64,000 nucleotides of DNA from an uncultured Verrucomicrobiae bacterium (GTDB lineage: Bacteria > Verrucomicrobiota > Verrucomicrobiia > Limisphaerales > UBA1100), in the NCBI GenBank assembly GCA_937775205.1, contig CALKBX010000005.1:395087-459086 (forward strand). Direction: 5' to 3'. Each line of letters opens with the position of its first letter. Within the stretch, counting starts at the first letter, position 1. Below, in pieces: positions 55,308-64,000 of this stretch. Under the pieces are notes generated by a model that was not told the origin of the DNA, did no database searches, and saw nothing but the letters and a program-made list of their open reading frames with translations. The position numbers and the translations under genes were made by a program.

Positions 55308-56561
55308 TTACCCGACGGTTATCGGCGATTTCTGGATCGCGTTGCGGCCGGATTTCCCGAAAGGGCGGGGCAGGGGTTGGGCGTTCCCTTTCAAATCAAT
55401 CGTGCGGCAGTAAACGTTGTACTCGCCCGGCGCCACATCCTTCAGCAGCGTGGCCCAGTGGGCGATGGTGTAGCGCAGGGGCCATTCCTTGGGTCGGCCC
55501 GCCTCAGTAAAAAACCGCACATCCGCCGGCAGCTTGCCGTCCGGCAAATCCCCGCCCCATTTTTCAGGCGGCGGCAGGATCGTGGCGTCCTGCCACGGCG
55601 CCTTGGTGAAGTAGGGATCGTCCTTGGGCCACGGCTTGTTCTTCGGTTGAATCCACACCTGCGCCTTGCTCACTCCGCCCACGCCCACCTGCGCGAGGCC
55701 CGTCACCGGGATAGGCACGCCCGCCTTTTCCTTGAGCGGTTTGTACACAAACCGGGCCATTGATTTCATCCAGCTATCAATGTCGTTGTTGCCGCCCGCG
55801 TAGGTGTCATTGGCCTGATGATTGTTGGTGATCACCACGGTCTTCAGCCACTTCACCGATTTAAAACCATAGGCATCGGGCACCAGCATCCGCACCGGCC
55901 CGCCACGCCGGCCGCTGAGCCATTGGCCGTTGAGTTTGTAGCAGAGCATCACCGGGTTATCGCCGGGCGGATCCTCCAGTATCCGGCCCACCGGCAGCGA
56001 GCTTTGGAAACGCTGTTTCGGGTCGTCATTGTGGTGCCCGTAGTAAAACACCCGCCGGATATTGGCCGTTGGCTTGGTAAGCCACAGCACCTCGCGCAAT
56101 GGCACACCCTCCCATAAGCCCATGCCCAGCGGTTTGCTCATGTTATTGCAGCTCATGATTTTAAGAAACCGAACAGCGTGTTTTTCCGCCAGCTTCATGA
56201 GCGCCGCGAAATCCAGTGCATTACCTTTCGCGCGAGTGAGGGGATTGGACAGCACCGAATTGCTCTTAGCATCGCCGATCACCTCCAGCTTCCACGTCTT
56301 GCGCTCCAGCCCGATCTCCAGTCGCTTTTCCAAGGGCAACGTATAGGGCAGTGGTTTGCCGCGCTCCACCGTGCCAAATTCCTTGGCGTACGTGAGATAC
56401 TCCAAATCCTCCGTGGCATCCGCAAGAATCTCCGCATCCCCTGCCCACAAGGAGTGCCCCTGAACTGCTGCCAACCCCGCTGCACCCATCCCCAAAAAAT
56501 AACGCCGCGTCACCTCAAGATGTTGACGCTGTAAATCGGCGGAAAGCGGTTGTGTTTTCAT
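55308..56561 (-). CDS. Molybdopterin-dependent oxidoreductase, sulfite-oxidase family, Tat-exported
   Basis: The 417-residue protein has the sulfite-oxidase molybdenum fold: Cys138 in FLKIMSCNNMSKPLGMGLWE is the expected Mo-ligating Cys, with GLWEGVPLREVLWL and GPVRMLVPDAYGFKSVKWLK. The C-terminal part has the dimerisation-domain pattern (GVGGVSKAQVWIQP). The N-terminus carries TRRYFLGMGAAGLAAVQG, a twin-arginine signal, so the folded protein would reach the periplasm. No haem or other redox domain is seen. The substrate may be sulfite or another small molecule; it cannot be told from the sequence. Confidence 0.87.
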   Translation of the reverse strand: MKTQPLSADLQRQHLEVTRRYFLGMGAAGLAAVQGHSLWAGDAEILADATEDLEYLTYAKEFGTVERGKPLPYTLPLEKRLEIGLERKTWKLEVIGDAKSNSVLSNPLTRAKGNALDFAALMKLAEKHAVRFLKIMSCNNMSKPLGMGLWEGVPLREVLWLTKPTANIRRVFYYGHHNDDPKQRFQSSLPVGRILEDPPGDNPVMLCYKLNGQWLSGRRGGPVRMLVPDAYGFKSVKWLKTVVITNNHQANDTYAGGNNDIDSWMKSMARFVYKPLKEKAGVPIPVTGLAQVGVGGVSKAQVWIQPKNKPWPKDDPYFTKAPWQDATILPPPEKWGGDLPDGKLPADVRFFTEAGRPKEWPLRYTIAHWATLLKDVAPGEYNVYCRTIDLKGNAQPLPRPFGKSGRNAIQKSPITVG

Positions 56562-56737
56562 AGCTCCCCAAATACTAACCGGTTCTCCGTCGGGCGCAAA
56601 CCTGAAGTCAGCCGGCGATTATGCCTGTCACTTTTGCCACCCCCGAAGACAAGCTTGATTTCTAGATAGCAAGATCCCAGCAGGAGGGATTAGGTATGAT
56701 TGCAATTCAGCCATCAATAAGCTAAGGAAGTCAAAGC

Positions 56738-57081
56738 ATGAAATACTTACTGATACTAGGGTTGCTAATTGCCGGGTGTCAGATTGGAAGTCCTGATTTG
56801 ATTCTGCTAACTCTAGAGAGAAGGTTATTGGGGAATATAATAGTACTGAAGGTTCCGCTCGGTATTAAGAGGCGATAATGTTGCAGAGATTTGTGATAAA
56901 TCAACAGCTAGGTGGAGTATCGTTAACAATGAGGTGTTCTTAGATAAGCAGGGCCTTCTCCAAACTTATTATAGAATTCAGCTTAACGGGGATTAGCATA
57001 GTTGCTGTTACTATCCTTGGCAATAGGAACGATTTACTAACAAAAGACTTTACGCTGTATAAGAAGCTCAGAAAAGACTGA
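56738..57081 (+). pseudogene. Decayed lipoprotein gene in an AT-rich patch
   Basis: AAGGAAGTCAAAGC precedes an ATG at 56738 that reads MKYLLILGLLIAGCQIGS, a lipoprotein signal with acylated Cys, but stops at 56878. Shifted frames supply NSREKVIGEYNSTEGSARY (about 56809-56868), then RWSIVNNEVFLDKQGLLQTY and YRIQLNGD (about 56874-56996), then SIVAVTILGNRNDLLTKDFT and LYKKLRKD, ending in a TGA at 57079-57081. Together the pieces look like one secreted beta-rich protein of about 110 residues. GC content here is visibly lower than in neighbouring genes, suggesting transfer followed by decay. The rest of 56562-57155 shows no gene. Confidence 0.6.
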
Positions 57082-57155
57082 GTATGCCCTTGGGAAAGAT
57101 CACCCCAAAAAGGAATTAATATTTCAAGTGGATTATGCAGTGAGGCAGGGGCTGC

Positions 57156-58860
<1,705 letters not shown>

Positions 58861-58886
58861 GTTCAGTTGGTGTTAGCTTTTGTAAA

Positions 58887-60182
58887 TCAACCGGAGGGGG
58901 GATCCAGTTGATTTTCAGACGACGCGATGATGGTTGCCACCGCGGAATCTCCGGTGACGTTAACCACCGTGCGGCACATGTCAAGAATGCGGTCCACGCC
59001 GAGGATAAGGGCAATGCCTTCGCCGGGGACGTTGATGGCTTCGAGGATTACAATGAGCATCACAATGCCCGCTCCGGGCACGGCGGCGGTGCCGATGGAG
59101 GCGAGCACGGCGGTGAAAACAATGGTGACTTGCGCGGCCAACGTAAGCTCGATGCCGCTGGCTTGGGCGATGAATACGGCGGCCACTGCTTGGTAAAGGG
59201 CGGTGCCGTCCATATTGATGGTGGCGCCGAGCGGCAACACGAAGGAGGAAACTTCTTTGGATGCGCCGAGGTTTTCCTCCGCGCATTTCATGGTGACAGG
59301 CAGGGTGGCGCCGCTGCTGCTGGTGGAGAAAGCCAGCAACTGCGCCTGGCCGATGCCTTTGAAAAATTGTTTGATGGAAAGCGGCGTGAGCAGTTTGATC
59401 AAACCTAGGTAAACAATCCCGGCGTGCAGCGCGAGGCCGATGATGACGGCGGCGCAATACCAACCGAGCGAACCGAGCAGCGAAATAATTTGCGAGGGGT
59501 CGTCCTTGGCCATCGTGTTGATGGTGTCGGCGATAAGCGCGAACACGCCGATCGGCGCCATCAGCATGATGAGATGCACCACTTTGATGACCACTTCCTG
59601 TAGGCCGGCGAACACATCGTAAATGGGTTTCCGTTTTCGTTCCTCAACCAAAACCAGCGCCGCGCCAAAGAGCAGGCTGGCGAAGACCACTTGCAGCATC
59701 GCGCGATTGTTGCCGGAAGCTTCGAGAAAATTGCTGGGCACCATATCCACCAAGGGCTGGAGAGGGCCGCGCTTTTGGGTTTCGGCAGCGACATCGCTGC
59801 GTTTGGCCACGTCGGATTTATATTGTTCCTGAAGTTGCAGTCGCGTTTCCTCTGGAAGTTTCTTGCCGGGGTTGATGGTGTTGACGACGAGCAAACCGAT
59901 CGTGACCGCCACGGCAGTGGTGGCGAGGTACAGCCCAATCGTCTTGCCGCCCATTCGCGAAAGTTTTTTGAAATCCGACAGCGAAGCCACGCCGCACACG
60001 AGCGAGGCGAGCACCAGCGGCATGGCAATAAGCTTGAGGAGGTTGATGAAAATTTTACCGAAAGGCGCAACCCAGTTTGCGGTGAACCCGCCCCAGCCCC
60101 AGTTCGCGGCGGCGATCCCGTACAGTGTGCCCAGCAGGAGGCCGAGGATGATTTGCCAATGGAGTTGCTTGTACCAAGCCAT
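58887..60182 (-). CDS. Dicarboxylate/amino acid:cation symporter (DAACS family)
   Basis: This 431-residue inner-membrane protein has eight predicted helices and two re-entrant loops. The re-entrant loop motif STSSSGATLPVTMKCAEENL and the MDGT segment GATINMDGTALYQAVAAVF identify the GltP/DctA fold. A hydrophilic loop (about residues 115-150) with PEETRLQLQEQYKSDV is longer than in Escherichia coli GltP. The substrate, glutamate/aspartate or C4-dicarboxylate, cannot be distinguished. It is divergent from hom. Confidence 0.92.
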   Translation of the reverse strand: MAWYKQLHWQIILGLLLGTLYGIAAANWGWGGFTANWVAPFGKIFINLLKLIAMPLVLASLVCGVASLSDFKKLSRMGGKTIGLYLATTAVAVTIGLLVVNTINPGKKLPEETRLQLQEQYKSDVAKRSDVAAETQKRGPLQPLVDMVPSNFLEASGNNRAMLQVVFASLLFGAALVLVEERKRKPIYDVFAGLQEVVIKVVHLIMLMAPIGVFALIADTINTMAKDDPSQIISLLGSLGWYCAAVIIGLALHAGIVYLGLIKLLTPLSIKQFFKGIGQAQLLAFSTSSSGATLPVTMKCAEENLGASKEVSSFVLPLGATINMDGTALYQAVAAVFIAQASGIELTLAAQVTIVFTAVLASIGTAAVPGAGIVMLIVILEAINVPGEGIALILGVDRILDMCRTVVNVTGDSAVATIIASSENQLDPPSG

Positions 60183-60290
60183 GTGGGCGCGAGTCTACGG
60201 GCGCGGTTGCCTCAACGAAAGGGCAAAAATCTTGTTTATTAAACTCATTACGGGCATGCTCCCGCGCCCTCAAGGGAATCAGGAAACAAC

Positions 60291-61586
60291 ATGCAGACTG
60301 TAAACATTGGCATCATTGGCGGCGGCACGGTGGGTGGCGGCGTGGTGCGGGCGTTGCGGCGTAATGGCGCGCTGATGGCGAGCCGTCTTGACGTGCGCTT
60401 GCGCGTGGCCCGCATCGCCGTGCGCAGCCGGCGAAAGAAGCGCGCGGTGAAGTTGCCGGCGGATTTATTGACGACTGATTGGCGCGAGATTGTTGAGGAT
60501 CCAAAAATTGATTTGGTGGTGGAACTGATGGGCGGCACGACGACGGCGAAGGAGGTGGTGCTCGCCGCCCTGCGCGCGGGCAAGCCGGTGGTGACGGCGA
60601 ACAAAGCGCTGTTGGCGTTTCACGGAGAAAAACTTTTTGCGGCCTCGGAAAAGAGCGGCGCGAATCTTTATTACGAAGCCAGCGTAGCGGGCGGCATTCC
60701 AATAATTAAACTGCTTCGCGAAGGGCTCATTGGCAACCATGTTACCGAGCTTTACGGGATCCTTAATGGCACGTGCAATTTTATCCTGACGCAAATGCAG
60801 GAGAACGGAATGGGCTTCGACGAAGCGGTGGCCGAGGCACAGGCGCAGGGCTTTGCCGAGGCAGATCCTTCGATGGATGTGGACGGCCACGATGCCGCGC
60901 ACAAGGTCGGCATTCTCGCCTCGCTGGCGCACGGTTTTTGGGTGAAGCCCAAGCGCGTGTTCACCGAAGGTATCCGCCACGTGACGCCGCAGGATTTAGA
61001 ATTTGCCGATCAACTGGGCTACCGCATCAAACTGCTCGGCACGGTGAAAGCCGCAAAGGACGCGCCAGTGCAAGTGACAATGTATCCCGCGCTCGTTCCG
61101 AAGAGCCACGTGCTCGCCAGCGTGGGTGGCGTGTACAATGCAATTTATTTGAAAGGCGATGTGCTCGGCGACACTTTATATTACGGCCAAGGCGCGGGAC
61201 AGGACGCTACGGCCAGCGCGGTGTTGGGCGACATCGCCGATGCGGCACTGGACTTAAAGCACGATTCGCCCGAGCGCGTACGGGCCTTCACGCCGCACGA
61301 AGCTAATGGTGAGATCGGCGCGATTGATGATGTGGTGAATAGCTATTATTTACGGCTCAATGTGTTGGATCGTCCGGGCGTGCTCAATCAAGTGGCGTCC
61401 ACTTTGGCCAAAGCCAGGATCAGTATTGCGTCCGTGTTGCAGCCGGAAGGGCAAGAAGGCAAAAACGTTTTGCTGGCGCTGATGCTGCACGCCGCGCCCG
61501 AGGCGTCGATGGCGAAGGCGTTGAAGGCGATTGGAAAACTGGCTGCAGTGAAAAAACCCACAATGATCCGCGTGGAAAATTTTTAA
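60291..61586 (+). CDS. hom: Homoserine dehydrogenase
   Basis: This NAD(P)-dependent enzyme makes homoserine from aspartate semialdehyde. The 431-residue protein has the dinucleotide-binding start NIGIIGGGTVGGGVVRALRR, VTANKALLA, the substrate region YEASVAGGIPIIKLLREGL followed by YGILNGTCNFILTQM, EADPSMDVDGHDAAHK, and a C-terminal ACT domain (RLNVLDRPGVLNQVASTLA), typical of threonine feedback control. It heads a close operon with thrC and lysC. Confidence 0.97.
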   Translation: MQTVNIGIIGGGTVGGGVVRALRRNGALMASRLDVRLRVARIAVRSRRKKRAVKLPADLLTTDWREIVEDPKIDLVVELMGGTTTAKEVVLAALRAGKPVVTANKALLAFHGEKLFAASEKSGANLYYEASVAGGIPIIKLLREGLIGNHVTELYGILNGTCNFILTQMQENGMGFDEAVAEAQAQGFAEADPSMDVDGHDAAHKVGILASLAHGFWVKPKRVFTEGIRHVTPQDLEFADQLGYRIKLLGTVKAAKDAPVQVTMYPALVPKSHVLASVGGVYNAIYLKGDVLGDTLYYGQGAGQDATASAVLGDIADAALDLKHDSPERVRAFTPHEANGEIGAIDDVVNSYYLRLNVLDRPGVLNQVASTLAKARISIASVLQPEGQEGKNVLLALMLHAAPEASMAKALKAIGKLAAVKKPTMIRVENF

Positions 61587-61590
61587 TTAA

Positions 61591-62673
61591 ATGAGTAGTG
61601 AACATAAAAATGCGGCTGGTTGGCGGGGCGTCATTCGCGGCTATCGCGAGTATCTTGCAGTGGGGCAGGAAACGCCCATTGTCAGTTTGCACGAAGGCAA
61701 CACGCCGTTGATTCACGTACCCAATTTTGTGGAGGCTATTGGCGGGGCGTTTGATTTATATCTGAAATACGAGGGGCTCAATCCCACTGCATCATTCAAG
61801 GATCGCGGCATGACGATGGCCGTCACCAAAGCCAAGGCGCGCGGCGTGCAAGTGATCGCCTGCGCCAGCACCGGCAACACCAGCGCCTCGGCCGCCGCGT
61901 ATGCGGCGCGCGCGAAAATGAAATGCGTGGTGCTCATTCCCGAAGGCAAAATCGCCCGCGGCAAGCTCGCCCAAGTGTTGATGTACGGCGCAACCACGCT
62001 GCAAATGCCCGGCAATTTCGATGACGCGCTGACGATCGTGCGCGAGTTGTGCGCCGATGGCGTGGTGGAAGTGGTGAACAGCATCAACCCCCACCGCATC
62101 GAGGGGCAAAAGACGGCGGCATTTGAAATTTGCGACGCCCTCGGCGACGCGCCGGATATGCATGTGCTGCCCGTGGGCAACGCCGGCAACATCTCGGCGT
62201 ATTGGAAAGGCTATCGCGAATACGTCGACGCCGGCCACAGCGACACGCTGCCGCGCATGATGGGCTTCCAAGCCGCCGGCGCCGCGCCGTTTGTGGAGGA
62301 CGCGTTCATCGACAATCCCAAAACCATCGCGAGCGCCATCTGCATTGGTAAACCCGCCAGTTGGCAGCCGGCCAAAGCCGCGCTGCAGTTTTCCGGAGGC
62401 GCGATTGATAGAGTTTCCGATGAGGAAATTCTCACTGCGTACCGAATGATCACTGAGCAAGAAGGTATTTTTGTGGAGCCCGCCTCCGCCACTGCGCTCG
62501 CAGGAATTATCAAACTCCAAAAGGCTGGCAAGATTGAAGAAGGCAGCATCGTTGTGGCCACGATGACCGGACACGGTTTGAAAGATCCCGACAACGCAGT
62601 GGAACACGCGAACGTGGAGGCGACGACGGTGGAACCGACGCTGGATGCAGTGCGCGCTGCGATTGGATTGTAA
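61591..62673 (+). CDS. thrC: Threonine synthase
   Basis: This PLP enzyme converts O-phosphohomoserine to threonine. The 360-residue protein starts near PIVSLHEGNTPLIHVPNFVE, with the PLP-lysine in KYEGLNPTASFKDRGMTMAV, the SASAAAYAARAKMKCVVLIP helix and the phosphate-binding PVGNAGNISAYWKGYREY. It is the shorter thrC type. The gap to hom is four bases and to lysC three, so one transcript is likely. Confidence 0.96.
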   Translation: MSSEHKNAAGWRGVIRGYREYLAVGQETPIVSLHEGNTPLIHVPNFVEAIGGAFDLYLKYEGLNPTASFKDRGMTMAVTKAKARGVQVIACASTGNTSASAAAYAARAKMKCVVLIPEGKIARGKLAQVLMYGATTLQMPGNFDDALTIVRELCADGVVEVVNSINPHRIEGQKTAAFEICDALGDAPDMHVLPVGNAGNISAYWKGYREYVDAGHSDTLPRMMGFQAAGAAPFVEDAFIDNPKTIASAICIGKPASWQPAKAALQFSGGAIDRVSDEEILTAYRMITEQEGIFVEPASATALAGIIKLQKAGKIEEGSIVVATMTGHGLKDPDNAVEHANVEATTVEPTLDAVRAAIGL

Positions 62674-62676
62674 ACG

Positions 62677-63909
62677 ATGGCTCTCATTGTCCAAAAATTT
62701 GGCGGCTCTTCAGTCGAGGGGGTTGATCGCATTAAGAATGTGGCCAGTCGTGTTGGCACTTACCGACTGCGCGGCGACAAGGTGGTGACGGTCGTTTCGG
62801 CGATGCGGGGTGTGACGGATAATCTGGTGAAACTTGCCGCCGAGATTACCCCCATGCCCAATGATCGCGAGATGGATATGTTGCTCGCGACGGGGGAGCA
62901 GACGACCATTGCACTATTGGCGATGGCGCTGCATTCGCTGGATTTGCCGGCGGTTTCGCTGACCGGTGCACAGGCGGGCATTGTGACCGATGGAGTTCAC
63001 TCGAAGGCGAAGATTAACAACATCACGCCCGGGCAAATTCATGCGATGCTGGACAAAGGCAACGTGGTGATCGTGGCGGGGTTTCAGGGGCAGACGAGTG
63101 ACGGGCGCATTACCACGCTGGGGCGGGGAGGATCGGACTTGACGGCGATTGCGTTGGCTTCGGTTTTGAAGGCGGATTTATGCCAGATTTATACCGACGT
63201 GGACGGCGTGTACACAGCGGACCCGCGCGTGGTTCCGAATGCGCGGAAGTTGAATGAGATTTCTTATGACGAAATGATGGAGTTGGCCAGCCTTGGCACG
63301 AAGGTGATGCAAAGTCGGTCAGTGGAATTTGCCAAAAAGTTTAATGTAAAATTTGAAGTGCGCTCGAGCCTTAACAATAATCCAGGAACAATGGTGATGG
63401 AAGAAACAGAAAGTATGGAAGCGGTGGTCGTACGCGGCGTGTCGCTGGATAGCAATCAGGCAAAGATGACCGTGACGGCGGTGCCGGATAAACCGGGGCA
63501 CGCGGCGCGGGTCTTCACCGCGCTGGCGGAGGCGGCAGTGAATGTAGACATGATTGTGCAAAACGTCAGCCACGGCACGGCCACGCCGGCGACGGATATT
63601 TCCTTCACCGCCGATGCGCCGGATTTGCCGCGCGCGCGACAGGTGATTGCCGACCTCAAAGACGAGATCGGCTACGCTTCTGTGGAAGGCGACGAGACGA
63701 TTGCGAAAGTATCGGTGGTGGGCGTGGGCATGCGCACGCATCCGGGCGTGGCGGCGAAGGTGTTTGAAACGCTTGGTATTGCAAATATCAATATCGGAAT
63801 GATTTCCACCAGCGAAATCAAAATCTCAGTGGTGGTGGAGGCCAGCCAAGGCGAGGAAGCAACGCGCGTGTTGCACGAGGCATTTTTTGGCGACGACAAA
63901 GAGGGTTGA
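62677..63909 (+). CDS. lysC: Aspartate kinase
   Basis: This enzyme commits aspartate to the Lys/Thr/Met branch. The 410-residue protein has the kinase start LIVQKFGGSSVEGVDRIKNV, GRGGSDLTAIALASVL, YTDVDGVYTADPRVVPNARK and two C-terminal ACT domains (GHAARVFTALAEAAVNVDMI; GMRTHPGVAAKVFETLGIAN) for feedback by lysine and/or threonine. Together with hom and thrC it supplies threonine; thrB and asd are not in the window. Confidence 0.97.
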   Translation: MALIVQKFGGSSVEGVDRIKNVASRVGTYRLRGDKVVTVVSAMRGVTDNLVKLAAEITPMPNDREMDMLLATGEQTTIALLAMALHSLDLPAVSLTGAQAGIVTDGVHSKAKINNITPGQIHAMLDKGNVVIVAGFQGQTSDGRITTLGRGGSDLTAIALASVLKADLCQIYTDVDGVYTADPRVVPNARKLNEISYDEMMELASLGTKVMQSRSVEFAKKFNVKFEVRSSLNNNPGTMVMEETESMEAVVVRGVSLDSNQAKMTVTAVPDKPGHAARVFTALAEAAVNVDMIVQNVSHGTATPATDISFTADAPDLPRARQVIADLKDEIGYASVEGDETIAKVSVVGVGMRTHPGVAAKVFETLGIANINIGMISTSEIKISVVVEASQGEEATRVLHEAFFGDDKEG

Positions 63910-63912
63910 AAA

Positions 63913-64000
63913 ATGGCCGGCCCAATCAGCCAATTCATCCAGCGCCACTATCGCCATTTCAACGCGGCCTCATTGGTGGATGCGGCGGAGGGGTACGTGC
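63913..64000 (+). CDS. Deoxyhypusine-synthase-like protein (partial, cut by the right edge)
   Basis: Only 29 residues are visible, MAGPISQFIQRHYRHFNAAS followed by LVDAAEGYV. I recall very similar starts in bacterial deoxyhypusine-synthase-like proteins, which in bacteria probably act in polyamine metabolism. It begins three bases after lysC, so it should belong to the same transcript. The call is moderate because so little is present. Confidence 0.55.
   Translation, partial: MAGPISQFIQRHYRHFNAASLVDAAEGYV

Noticed and set aside
56562-57155. An insertion sequence in the AT-rich gap
   Set aside because: No terminal inverted repeats, target duplication or transposase pieces are visible; the pieces found are lipoprotein-like.
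60183-60290. A threonine or lysine riboswitch or attenuator before hom
   Set aside because: The 108-base gap has no Thr/Ile- or Lys-rich leader peptide and no clear terminator/antiterminator pair.

Overview
The window looks like chromosomal DNA of a Verrucomicrobiota bacterium, probably near the Pedosphaera/Limisphaerales branch. The evidence is gene content: an EF-Tu with an unusual switch I, secreted PQQ-type beta-propellers, a DUF1080 protein, a giant SGNH/PVC-propeller/HEAT/cytochrome c protein, a Gfo/Idh oxidoreductase and a DHS-like gene beside threonine biosynthesis. Coding density is high, there is no phage or IS element, and GC is high except for one AT-rich scar at about 56.6-57.1 kb. 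The species cannot be named from the sequence alone.

Layout. At 0-2.6 kb are the 5' part of mutY (minus strand, running off the left edge), a double-hairpin repeat, and a DUF1080-rnhC pair. From 2.9 to 35.8 kb lies an almost uninterrupted information-processing supercluster, all on the plus strand: tRNA-Thr, tuf, tRNA-Trp, tRNA-Ser, secE-nusG-rplKAJL-rpoBC; then rpsL-rpsG-fusA; then the S10, spc and alpha blocks ending at rplQ and a strong terminator. rpmD and adk are missing from their usual places. Several ribosomal proteins carry large additions. L5 has two annexin-like repeats. L22 has an internal helical insert, and S13 has a smaller insert. S5 has an RGG/Gly-rich leader, S11 has eight 9-residue Lys/Glu repeats, L18 has a Lys-rich tail and L17 has a long acidic tail. 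This set of decorated ribosomal proteins is the most unusual thing in the window.

From 35.8 to 57.1 kb is an accessory region: a sodium:solute symporter, an Nramp-like transporter, secreted propellers and an SMP-30 lipoprotein, a GNAT, the giant cytochrome protein, a Gfo/Idh enzyme, a DUF1579 remnant, DUF4870, a secreted methyltransferase, a DksA-like zinc-finger protein and its truncated copy, a propeller with EF-hands, and a sulfite-oxidase-family enzyme. At least five genes here have single-base frame breaks, mostly at homopolymers. None was seen in the ribosomal block.

From 57.1 to 64 kb are enolase, a small hypothetical protein and a DAACS carrier on the minus strand. A plus-strand amino-acid operon follows (hom-thrC-lysC), then the start of a deoxyhypusine-synthase-like gene cut by the right edge. 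All readings come from sequence inspection alone; family calls rest on motifs and order, and no database search was run.
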